Shown here in pieces: positions 13,401-24,600 of a stretch of 64,000 nt of DNA. Origin of the DNA: Plazaster borealis (taxonomy: Eukaryota > Echinodermata > Asteroidea > Forcipulatida > Labidiasteridae). The notes under the pieces were generated by a model, which ran no database searches, was not told the origin of the DNA, and worked only from the letters and a program-made list of their open reading frames with translations. The stretch lies in NCBI GenBank assembly GCA_021014325.1, contig CM037464.1, forward strand, positions 77,001 to 141,000. Direction: 5' to 3'. The position numbers and the translations under genes are program-made. The first letter of the stretch is position 1, and each line of letters opens with the position of its first letter.

Positions 13401-16400
13401 TCAAGACGCTTGTTACAGACCAACGTGGCTCAACCGTAGTTGTTTACAATCAGTGCCATGTGCGCCTGGCGTAATTTTGTACTAACAATCAGTACAGTTG
13501 ATGAATATTGACATGAACATTGTCACATGTTCAACCATGGTTCAACTAATACACGTTCTAGAGCTCAGTGCAGTCTTATTAGTAGGAACGTTAGCATTTA
13601 TTTCCTGTACGTAATTGATTTACACTTTGAAATTTCAAAAGCTATCAACAATCTTTTCATCGACTTAATAGAATAGTTCACACATTGACACAACACTGAC
13701 CCTAATGAAATCCGAACACCTAGTGTTTGTTCCAACAAACACTAAATCTCTAGTTTTTTTTTTTTAGTTTTTATTCTTCTTCTCAGAGTCGTTTGTCCGC
13801 AAGCAAACGTATAGTTGCGAAAATCGAATCAACTTGAAACTTTGCATGTCGTTAGAGTATAACTTGTAGATGATTCTAAAAGTTGTTACGTCATGATGAC
13901 GTCACCAGGTGTCGAATTACAAGGACCATTTGGTATTAGCTGTATCTCATTGAATTTGAAAGCTATGATGTTCATAGTTGAGCATCAGATAGTTCAAGAC
14001 TAGGGCTACATTTAAAAAGTTAACGTCAAAATCGTATGACCTTCTCTTCCCGGTCGTTACCCTAGGTCAAACTCTGCCTTTGGGTTTTTTCTTGAAAAAC
14101 ATCATTTTCGGGCTTTTCTATAACATAACTCAAGATTGAAATTGAATTTAACACTAAAACTCATCAGAGAATTGGACCTTATTATCAAGACCACACAAAC
14201 TTTATGATGTCATGATGACGTCATCAGGTAACGAATTACAACAAATCAAAGTTAAATATTTTTAAGAAATCATAACTTCTGAACCACATGGTGGATTTTG
14301 ACAATCTACATATCATCGGACAAAAAATCAACAAGCGCTAAACACAAAGTGACCCCATTTGACCTTGAATTCCGGTTCAAACCGGAAGTTGAACAATTTC
14401 ACAAATTCTGATCTCAAAAACTACGCAATATTTCAACATAAATTTTGCATCACGTTATAGATGAGTGATCCTGCTCAAACATTTGCACAGAGATGATAAC
14501 TTTTTAACCTTTGCATAGGGTCAAATCTGGACGTCAAAGTGCACGTGTCTGTTGCCACATTTTATGATAACTTACAATAAAAGTATAGGCCTACACGTTA
14601 CATACACTTTTTGTTTGTACCACGCACTGGCTATCTCATACACGCATAAGGTAATGGGCGCTTTCCCGGTTCTCTTAACTGTTGACAACGCAGCCAGCGT
14701 GTGGTACAAAAGGGCCATTGACCTGAACGGTTCAAAGTCCAAGAAGACTGTAGCTAGCTGGCCCACATGTTGTGTGGTGGCGCTATACCAAATTAATGGT
14801 CGTTTGTTAACTGCGCTCTGTGACAATTATTGGCTTTGTGATAAGTGAAACCCTTTCTCTATGGTTAAACAGACTCGGAAATATGTGACGTTCGACGGTA
14901 GTCCAATAAAAAGCTCAGTGCAGAAATTTCTTGATAGCCTTTTGTTGGTTTCGTGGTAAATATCAACTAAACGACCGATTTTGCTGACCTGTTTTGGTGA
15001 TTTGAATAACTTTTGATAACTGAAACTTGGCAACAATATTACACCTGATGATTATTTAAAACAGAAATTTCGACAACATAATGACGTCACCCAATGAATT
15101 ATTGGGTAATGTAATTAATTTAAGCAGATTTTGAGTTTTGGGTTTAACAACCATGCAGAACTCGCAAACTAAGAACGATAAATTCGTTGTTATTTCTTGA
15201 AAACAAAGGGTATTAAATACTTATTGTTTTATACATTGGAACAAATCAAATTTTCATAGATCTATCAGAGAAATTGGCCTTTAATCTTAATCCATTGCCT
15301 AACGCAGCACGGCATACCCCACGCGACTGGCAACGGTGGGTAGCTAGCCAGTCAAGACGCTTGTTACAGACCAACGTGGCTCAACCGTAGTTGTTTACAA
15401 TCAGTGCCATGTGCGCCTGGCGTGATTTTTTACTAACTATCAGTACAGTTTATGAATATTGACATGAACATTGTCACATGTTCAACCATGGTTCAACTAA
15501 TACACGTTCTAGAGCTCAGTGCAGTCTTATTAGTAGGGACGTTAGCATTTATTTCCTGTACGTAATTGATTTACACTTTGAAATTTCAAAAGCTATCAAC
15601 AATCTTTTCATCGACTTAATAGAATAGTTCACACATTGACACAACACTGACCCTAATGAAATCCGAACACCTAGTGTTTGTTCCAACAAACACTAAATCT
15701 CTAGTTGATAATTTGTTTCTTATTACACAGTTCTTTGCTAAAAAAAAGCAGACGAGGTGGAGCTGGATCAGCTGATTTGCCTAAAAGCAGGAATGAGAAA
15801 ATTCAAGAAATTAAGGTAGGTTTCTTATGATATTGGGTTTGAATTGGTTCAATTCTGAACTTGAGTACCGAAGTACAAAGAATAAATTCAAGTTCTGTGC
15901 ACTCTTTTAATTAAACATTTTAGGATCTGGTTGAGAGTATGGACGACTCAAGTCGTAAAAAATTGCCGTGCGATGTTGCTGAGCGAGTGTCGGGTGTTGT
16001 TCTCAATTTAATTGAGCAGCAATCAACAGGACCACCACCAGCCACCCACCCTCCTGCATCCACAACAGATCTTGATTGGTGCATCTGTGGGCATTGTAGG
16101 GAGATGCCAACTGATGCTGAGAGGCTATGCTGTCGTCAAGTCCCTCAAAGATGCATAGCAACCCTAGCTGTAAGCGCAGTTGTCTATACTTTCCAATGTT
16201 CATATCAATCCCCTAACATACACATTGTATTTTGTACTTTGCTCACATTTTTAATTCAAGTCGACATTTATTTCACACAACTCTTCTCAAGATATAACGT
16301 ATACAAAAAGTATCATTTTCAGTCATCAGTCATGTAATTGATTGACCACACAAAGCAATATTAAAAGGCAATTACACAAATGTACCTTATAAACTTTCTG

Positions 16401-16805
16401 AACTTGTTTTTTATTCATTTGATTTTATACAAAGAAAACGAAAAATACATTATTCTTTTGGCACATTTTCTTGTTTGTGTCCACATTATAAAATGAAGGT
16501 TGTCAACAGCAAAAGATGGCAACTGATCACATGTGTGCTTAAATGTAAATTTTACTTTTATTTGATAGATTATGCAACATCTGGTTTTGGACCATCATGT
16601 GCTGGAACTGGCTCGATTACACAGGAACGACATGCTTGGTCAAAATGACAACCCCCCTGCTGAGAACGACGAGCACAACAGGAGGTTACGGCACTCGGCT
16701 TACAGACAATTTGTTCTGTGGCAACATGGCCGACTGGGAGCAGGTAACCGGGTGACAATACCTAGCTGTTGTGTCTGGAAAGATAAGGGACTGTTTTCCC
16801 GATAG
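10483..16805 (+). CDS. P2X7-like C-terminal cysteine-domain protein, five exons
   Basis: Exons: 10483-10519, 10609-10768, 15731-15815, 15924-16169 and 16569-16805. Each has AG/GT borders and phases 1, 2, 0, 0 agree, giving 254 codons. Exon 2 is lysine-rich (HHKKRKDKKTRGKKSKKSRK). Exon 4 holds WCICGHCREMPTDAERLCC (about residues 146-164). Exon 5 holds LRHSAYRQFVLWQHGRLG and VTIPSCCVWK. This matches the cysteine-rich, probably metal-binding domain at the P2X7 receptor C terminus that is also widespread in non-channel proteins of invertebrates. No transmembrane segments are visible, so this is not a P2X channel. An extra A in 16779-16781 seems to cause an early stop: the shifted frame continues as IRDCFPDRFDRYTAFIPN and stops at 16848, as the family would predict. 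Intron 2 carries the 4 kb rolling-circle-like array at 11684-15704. Function unknown; nuclear or regulatory is a guess. Confidence 0.72.
11684..15704 (+). mobile_element. Rolling-circle-like nonautonomous element, two tandem units (about 1.95 kb each)
   Basis: Two head-to-tail copies end with the same 3' structure: CCGAACACCTA, a hairpin with arms AGTGTTTGTT and AACAAACACT around two bases, then AAATCTCTAG. The ends are at 13753 and 15704, a period of 1951 bp. The left border has two tandem hairpins built on TAGGTGTTCGG (11684-11712 and 11736-11764), each followed by a T-rich run. TAGGTGTTCGG is the complement of the CCGAACACCTA near the 3' end, so there are subterminal inverted repeats. A 3' hairpin followed by CTAG fits Helitron/Helentron elements. 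No Rep or helicase coding is present, so it would depend on proteins supplied elsewhere. The copies differ by point changes and small indels. Small frames inside (such as 12651-12878, minus) look non-genic. Confidence 0.68.
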
Positions 16806-16866
16806 GTTTGACCGATATACCGCTTTTATCCCAAACAGGTACAACTGATAATTATCACATAAGCGT
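16806..16866. other. Probable original 3' end of the P2X7-like gene
   Basis: If the extra A near 16780 is an error or a recent mutation, coding continues in another frame to a TGA at 16846-16848. See the gene entry. Confidence 0.45.
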
Positions 16867-17281
16867 AAAAGGCACTGGACACCTTTGTTACAACAACAAT
16901 TTCATTAACTTGGGTTCATTGAGGAGAGGACCAGTATTCTCACTTGGTGTATCCCAACATATTCATAAAATAACAAATCTGTGAACATTTGGACACAATT
17001 TGTCATTGAAGTTGCAAGAGAATAATGAAAGAAAAACAACCTTGTTGTAGATATTTTTATGCTTTCAGATGCCTAGAAAAGGCTTCAGGCCAGAATCTTC
17101 AAAGATTCAAATAATAATTTGAGTGAGAAATTACCGCTTTCTCAAAAACTATGTTACTTCAGAGGGAGCCATTTCTCACAATGTTTTATACCATCAAAAG
17201 CTCTCCATTGCTCGTTACCAAGTAAGTTTTTATGCTAACACTTATTTTGAGTAATTACTAATAGTGTCCAGTTCCTTTAAC
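16867..17281 (-). repeat. Inverted-repeat element (MITE), partner of 23602-23997
   Basis: The left end AAAAGGCACTGGACACC and the right end GTGTCCAGTTCCTTTA are inverted repeats. Read on the minus strand it follows the element at 23602-23997 closely (ACTCAAAATAA, then GTTAGCATAAAAAC, then TTGGTAACGAGCAATGGAGA). The two copies therefore have opposite orientation. No coding potential. Confidence 0.7.
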
Positions 17282-17282
17282 T

Positions 17283-19690
17283 ACCGGGTTTTATTCATTC
17301 AGGTGACCTCGCTTCTTTTCAATGCATTTGAACTTTGAAAAAAAAAAAACATTTTACCTTCATAATCTAAGGCTGGTTCATAACATATGCATTAAAGAGG
17401 GGCTCTAGGATGCTCTCAATATTTGAGTTATTACCTTTTTGTGGTCGAATAGACATCGTAGATACCGGTTAATAACCATTTAACACTTAAAATTTGCATT
17501 TAGTAATACAGAATTCAAGTCAAAAATGCACCTCTCCGCGCGGCTTTTTCAACCGAAAGTCAAAAACTGTTTATCTATGATAATGATATGCATTGACCCC
17601 CTTGACGTCGTTGGCGGCTAAAAACTCACGGTTAGCATTATAAACACACACATAAATGTCTCTTCGCTTGGTAAACAAAACAAAATCAAGAAGAAACCAA
17701 ACTTACATCATACAGTACAATACTCTTTCTGTCCATCCAGAGTATCCTAAAGAGTATCCTAATGAGTATCCGTTATGTAAATTGTAAAATGAAGCCTACA
17801 CGTTGGGTAGTTTTTCGCTATAAACAAGCTAAAATTTCCACGGAACTTAACTAAAGCTCCGCAGACCATGAGCGTGTGGACCAGTCTTGTATACGGTTTG
17901 AACGTGTGCACACCAGCGATGATTATTGCAATGTCATGGGAATAACCGTTTCCCCGTCTATAAACACACGACTGCTTGATTGTGCGTTGTGTATAATAGG
18001 GGTCTCCCCGTGATAATGCCGCGGTCTGCGTTGTTGCTGTTTCACAGGAATCGCCGTGCCGTGTGTGTATGTTAGGGTAGCCTTGATTCAAGGCTGTTGG
18101 CGTAGTGTACCCCGGCCCGGTGCGGCACGATTCGGCACGATTCGGCAACAACTGCAGTGCATAGACAGTGTACATTGTACATGTATAGTACATTGTACAT
18201 GTACAGTACATTGTACATGTACAGTACATGTACATACATTGTACAGCGAGAACAGTATAGCCAAGTCGTGAGTACGGTCGTTCTTTCAACCTCGAACGCG
18301 TGACTCAAACAACAGCCTTGACCGGTTTGTAAATGAAAGCTTATGTGTTTCTTTATATTTTATTGGAAATCCAATAAAAGCACTTATGCAGGATGTGGGC
18401 GTTTCATTCTAAACATTGGCCAATCACAGGCGCGATTGAGAATGACCTATTTGACCTGAACGACAAGGCTGCATAATTACTGCTGCTATCCAATCCATGA
18501 CGACCACTGTGTTGGTTATGTATACGCTGTACACGCGGATCGGCCGGTCGCGGCCGGCTGGAGCGCCTTGATCAAGGATTATGGACAACCCTGATCATTC
18601 GCCGTTCTTTTGGTTATTAATTCTGGAGTTGATGTAGTTTCTGCATTTGTGTTTTCCTTACATGTCCTCTCGAAGTCCGTCTTAACTCTGTGCAGCCACA
18701 CCGTCTTCATACTTTCGAATTGTTCTCGGGCAGGGTCTTAAGAATTTACTGCCAAGCAAAAATTGAAAGGATACACAGTCACACATGATACATGTGAATT
18801 AGAGTTTTAGCTACCTTATTCTAGTAAGTGTACTTGGAAATGTGCTTTAAATAATTAGGCAGCTCTGAAATTGGGCACCTCTTGGGGCGGCCCACAAGAT
18901 ATAAAAAGTGCAATAAGCTATTAATTGCCTCCATGATGAAACAATCAACAATATTGTAGTTATTTGAGGTCTTTGTTTTGTATATATTCTACCTCCAATG
19001 AATGCACCAACAATGATTAAATCACTGTTTTAATGGTGCAAGATGGAGACAGGAGATGGTCAATCGGGCTTATAGGCCATTATAAAACAAAGTAAAACGT
19101 CAGAAAAGCGTCTTTCTGATGGGAAATGGTGTATACATGTTATGTACTAAATCGATCCACTCAACCTCATATTCCTGCCCTCATTGTCTCGCTCAGTTGA
19201 CAATTTGTGGAGAATACGCAACATTTTCAGATAGATATTATTATAACAAAATATTCCCAAATTCAAACCAGCGCGCCAGTGCATGCAAGTAGCCACATCT
19301 GGATACTGCATGCATATTCATAAGAATGACTAAACAAGACTTCCGCCACTGACCAATGGGATCTCGTCTTCGCGCGCATTATAGTAATGAGTCATTGGCT
19401 TCAATACAAAACCATCAAGGCGTTGATCGGGACGTAAAGCTAACAATAATATGAGCATGCGCACACTGATACTGCACACAGACACGTCCATGCACGTAGC
19501 TGGTAGCTCGGGCGGGTAGCGCGGCGCAAATAAAATAAAAATTAAAACATTACAATAAAAACTAGAGATAGTGATTGTGAACAATCACAGAGCTGTTCCG
19601 GTAATTTTTGTTAATTTCAAGCCTTCTAAGCTGCAAGAAATCACAAACAGTATGACTTAATGACATGTGGTTCAGGACATAAGAATATGT
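17283..19690. other. Intergenic, no gene recognised
   Basis: There is no supportable exon. Around 18520-18570 a short GC- and CpG-rich patch (CGGATCGGCCGGTCGCGGCC) stands out from AT-rich surroundings and could be promoter-related, but no adjacent exon was recognised. The 176-codon minus-strand frame at 17759-18289 runs through a palindromic microsatellite and is not credible. Confidence 0.45.
18166..18245. repeat. Palindromic minisatellite of GTACATTGTAC / ATGTACAGTAC units
   Basis: About 80 bp is made of repeated GTACATTGTACATGTACAG-like units. The motifs GTACATGTAC and TGTACA are self-complementary, so the tract can fold into several alternative hairpins. It lies just right of a short direct duplication (CACGATTCGG twice, about 18126-18146). 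Confidence 0.75.
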
Positions 19691-19696
19691 CAATTT

Positions 19697-20607
19697 TTGA
19701 GCTTCCTGTTTAGACCGGAAGTAATGGTCAACATTGGGTCACAGTAACCCAAGTGCAATCTTCATTGCTCAAAGGGTTTATAACTGAAAAGAAATTGCAA
19801 ATCGGGTGTGTACTTCTTGCGATTTGGTCCCACTTCCGGTTGACCCATCGGTAAAGGTCAACATGGGGTCACGGTTTCTCAAGGCTAATTTCCAATGCCT
19901 AAGGAGTCTATAACTGATTTTGTTTTGAAAATCGGGTGTGTAATTCTTGAGATATGGTCCCACTTCCGGTTGACCCGGAAGTCAAGGTCAAAATGGGGTC
20001 ACGGTTATTTAAGGCTAATTTCCAATGCCCAAGGAGTCTATAACTGAAAACAAATTGAAAATTGGCTGTGTAGTTCTTGAAATATGGTCTCACTTCCGGT
20101 TGACCCGGAAGTAAAGGTCAACCCGGGGTCACGGTTTCTCAAGGCTAATTTCCAATGCCCAAGGAGTCTATAACTGATTTTGTTTTGAAAATCGGGTGTG
20201 TAATTCTTGAGATATGGTCCCACTTCCGGTTGACCCAGAAGTCAAGGTCAAAATGGGGTCACGGTTATTTAAGGCTAATATCCAATGCCCAAGGAGTCTA
20301 TAACTGAAAATAAATTGAAAATTGGCTGTGTAGTTCTTGAAATATGGTCTCACTTCCGGTTGACCCGGAAGTAAAGGTCAACCCGGGGTCACGGTAATCT
20401 AAATCCAATCCCTGATGCTCAGAGGAACTACGACTGAAAACAAATTGAAAATCGGTTGTGTATTTCTTGAGATATGGTCCCACTTCCGGTTGACCCGGGA
20501 GTAAAGGTCAACATGGGGTCACGGTAACCCAAGGCTAATCTCCAATGCCCAAGGAGCCTATAACTGAAAAAAGTTTGAAAATCGGCCGTGTACTTCTTGA
20601 GATAAGG
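19697..20607. repeat. 130 bp tandem satellite, seven units, with a 260 bp higher-order repeat
   Basis: The CACTTCCGGTTGACCC core recurs every 130 bp (19827, 19957, 20087, 20217, 20347, 20477), after a diverged first unit near 19710. Units alternate: those ending near 19957 and 20217 read GATTTTGTTTTGAAAATCGG, while those ending near 20087 and 20347 read GAAAACAAATTGAAAATTGG. This makes a 260 bp higher-order repeat. Each unit holds an ACTTCCGG ... CCGGAAGT inverted repeat, which resembles paired ETS-factor sites. The five 61-codon minus-strand frames spaced 130 bp apart are by-products of the repeat. Confidence 0.88.
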
Positions 20608-21600
20608 TGCTGCAAAGATTAACTCATTAAAGCTTTTAATTACTGTAATTTGACACCTGATGACGTCACAGTAAAAAAAATGTGTTTTTCATACTAATAA
20701 ATTTCATAAAGAACACGATGGTAAAAAAAAAAATCAATTTAATGCATTCTCACGAAAACCCCAAAGCTACGTAGGAGTTACATGTACATGTGTTGCTCAT
20801 GTACAAAACGAATGGGCTGTGCAGAAAGCAATGGGTCCTCTACCGGTTAGGAATCGAATATCAAGGAAATCTCCAACGCCTTACCGTGATTGCGCAATCA
20901 AAATGGATAGCCATGGTGTCCGATTTGTCACTTAATCGTTAATTATCGTGGAAAAGAATGTACTTTGATTAGTTTTAGTGACCAGGAACATCTCTTATTA
21001 AAAGCCATTAACTTTTCAAAACAGTTTATGTTACTAAGGAAACTAATTATTAATTTTAATTGAAAATATGGGTTTTTTGACTGTCAAAACATTTACACTT
21101 TCAGCGCCATGTGTTTTGTGCACAGATAGAAAACGCGGCAATAGATGATGTCATGATGACGTCACAGTAAAAAATATGCCGCAATCGACATCTACTATCT
21201 GAAAGGAGTCCATAACCGAAACAATTTGAGGATCGGATGTATACTTCTAGAGATATGGTGGTAACAAGATTGGCTAATTAAATATTCACACCTTACATTT
21301 TTGAAATTGATATGATAAGTCCTTGTTGAGGTATTTGCTCAGACAAAATTTATTTTGTTTTAGCCATACTGACCATGACATTTGAATGGGGGGGGTCCCC
21401 TTTTGAGGAACCCCTTGACCAATCCACAAACCAAGTTTGCAGTTGATATGCAAAGTCCATCTCAAATTATCAATCCATCAAATTTGTTGTTTTAGCCACA
21501 ATGAGCTTGACATTGTGACCTAGGGGTTCAATAAGGAAAGGCTTCTGGGGGGAATCCAAAGGCAAATTCACACACCAACCGCATAAAAACATTGAAAATG
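20608..21600. repeat. Diverged repeat DNA related to the satellite and to the large tandem arrays
   Basis: CRE-type motifs appear at about 20659 (CACCTGATGACGTCACAGTA) and 21146 (GATGTCATGATGACGTCACA), and a diverged unit (TTGAGGATCGGATGTATACT) follows near 21223. These match the layout of the 2 kb units at 11684 and 36018. No exon was found here, although the gene to the right should have one more exon to its left. Confidence 0.5.
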
Positions 21601-21608
21601 ACACTTAC

Positions 21609-24600
21609 TGGAACTTTCCCTGAGCACTTGTTCTCTGGGTCCTTTGGAGGTGTTTCATGTAGTCAATACCAGCCAACTGATTCTGTGCCTTGTATACTGG
21701 ACCACTGAAAATAACAAGTAGAACTGTGCTTATTTAAGATAGTTTTTAGTTCAGAAAACAAAAACAAGCACACATGTACAATGGCAAAAATGTGACTCAA
21801 GGTGGTATGATTTTGTAAGGGCCAGGGTTCTAAAATTTATTGGCCCTGAACCCCACTCTCACTCCTTTTGCTGCAACTGTGTTACATACCTGTAGGCAAA
21901 CCGCTTAGAACAGTACATCAGAATGTGGTTGTGGAATGTAGTTTGCCAGTGTGCCTGTAACAATTTAAAAAAAAAAAAAAATTGTCACTCCTTGTAATTA
22001 AACAGTGTAAGTGGAGTTTCAAAAATACACCACATTGTGTAAGTTAACACTTCTATTTATCATCCTTTACATTCAAACACAAAAAATCAAAATAACAATT
22101 TGTAATGACACTAAGTATAACAATAGTTTGTGGATGATGTGGGCAAACTAATACTCACCTAAAATTGACATAGTATGGGATCTTTTTGAGGAAGGTTTTG
22201 TTGAGGATTATTTCCATCAGTGCCTTATGTGGTGGACTACCAGATTTCAAAATCTTAGACTCCCACTCTGGAGGTAGCTCTTCATGTTCACATGCCACGA
22301 GGCCATAGCCTTCCCCAAGTGTGGACACCCACTCGTGGACACCTGTCACATGATGAAGAATGCCTCTCCATCTCATCTATGAAAAAGAAAGAAAAAACAG
22401 TAATTTAGCATTCAATAATTCAACATTTGTTGTCCTTGTCAGACCAAGAGATCCAAATTTTGTAGTTCTGTTTGTGGTTTTCCATAGATAAAAGCAAGCA
22501 CCATCAACAGGTGAACAAGTTCAAAAGAGTTTGTAAATGCTTACCAAAAAAGCCTCCGAACTGCCATACATGGCAGTTCTGCACATCGCCAAAAGTGTTT
22601 CACGATGTCTGATGTCCATCGCAAAAGCTCACGATTACCTGCTTTCTGCGCAGCCTGTTAAGTGAAAAATTATTATTCATAGGTCTTCTAAAAAAAATCA
22701 TTAAATTTAGAATAATATTTTGTGTTTAGTATATTAAATTATTATTTCACCAAAATGTCCTTCCTTTTCAGCAGTCTCCATAACGATCACATGCCTATCT
22801 TTTAGGTTATCTTATACTAAAATATATGCTGACACACAAAACACAGACACACAGGTGAAAAGATAACCTCAGGTCAACTGGAAGTGGTGGAGGTACACAC
22901 CAAAATAATAGACAAAGGAAAAAACAAATGACATCCAATCTGTTTCAAAATTAGTTATACGAGCCAGTTGAACAATGAAGTAGTCGTTGTTTTTAAATTA
23001 ATCCACATCCTTAAACACAGGCTCAACATTCATTTAAGATTACAAAATGTTTACTAAAAACTGTTATTGTTAATTTAAAAATTTGTAACATGGTTTTAAC
23101 ACTTACTTTGGCTAGTTTTTTGGACAGATTTTTGGCAGCATGCCACACATCGTATGAGTGTTTGAGAACACTGTAGTCCTCTCCTGTAAATACATGAAAA
23201 TAACTACACATTAATCGGAAAGTGACAGCCTAGTCAAGATTAAAAATATTGTTTGCTAAAACTGTTTACATAACACTCATTACAAATTTCTCATTCAACA
23301 CTCATTCTCACTGTTCTGTGTTTTTCGTTGTTCAACAACACAGATTATAAACCAAAAATAAGGGATTTCAACCGATCAGATGAAAAGTTACATGCCAGAC
23401 TTTGACATTCTTAAAGAAAAATGTCATGTATACTGGAGTGCGTTTTGGCGACCCCAACCAGAAATATTGGTCATCGGTTGAGCGTTTTCGCGTGTTCGGT
23501 TGAGCGAGGTGACGATGCTGTTCAGACCAACCGGTAACCGACTTGCTGACATGGTTGGGCTTTGGTTGGGGTCCCCAAAACACACTCCTGATCTTAGGTC
23601 ATTAAAGGCACTGGACACCATTGGTAATTACTCAAAATAATTGTTAGCATAAAAACCGACTTGGTAACGAGCAATGGAGAGCGATGTTGATAGTATAACA
23701 CATTGTGAGAAGAGGCCCCCTCTGAAGTTACGTAGTTTTGGAGAAAGAAGTAATTTCTCACAAAAATATTTGAATTGAATTCGAGACCTCAGCTGAGGTA
23801 TCAAATTAAAGCACCTGAAAGCACACAACTTGTGCTACAAGGGTGTTTTTTCTACCATTATTCTCTCGCAACTTCGATGACCAGTTGAGTTCAAATTTTC
23901 ACAGGTTTGTTATTTTATGCATATACACTGTATGTTGGGATACACCAAGTGAGAATACTGGTCTTTGACAAATGCCAAAGGTGTCCAGTGCCTTTAAATG
24001 AGAACTTGTCATTAGTTTATGCATTGCTTCAAGCATACATTGTAATTACACCACTTACTTAGTATCTTGGTTATGGAAGAACTGGAATCAGTACAAACTT
24101 CAATCACTTTCATTTTGCTCTGAAGATCATGAAGGGCTTCAACAAAAGCAGCGGCCTCCATGTTTGGTGATTTACCTCCACATGTCCGTTTGTCCTTGAA
24201 AACCATTCTGAGGATGCCATCATCAGCTTCATCAAGCATTGTATACGTGCAATACTTTGCGCTGAAACCTGGACTATCATTACGTGCATCACCTGAAAGA
24301 TAATAGTGAGAGAAAGTTAGCTTGGACATAACCATCTTATTTATCGGGAACTTCCTGTGACAAACACGTCATTTATGACCCTCCAACAGCAAGTGTGAAA
24401 GGTACTTTTTGGAAATACATGTAGCCTTATCAGCAGGTTTAGGCGCGGTGAGAACTTCACAGGTTGGTAGATAGTAGCTGTCCATTATGCATGTGTATAA
24501 TAAGGCGATTTATTTTGTCAGGTTTTGAGAGATCAGGTCGCACTAAATTTGACAGCATTGTATTAAGGGTCATTTTTTGAATAATTGAATACAAACAAAT

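Noticed and set aside
12651..14848. Paired frames on both strands in each unit of the first array
   Set aside because: Both strands stay open over the same 200-300 bp, and neither resembles a protein; conservation is explained by the two units being copies.
17759..18289. 176-codon minus-strand frame
   Set aside because: Runs through the GTAC palindromic minisatellite and has repeated CTCTMY residues; no domain.
19778..20483. Five similar 61-codon minus-strand frames
   Set aside because: Spaced exactly 130 bp apart inside a satellite; 130 is not a multiple of three, and no family, promoter or splice evidence exists.
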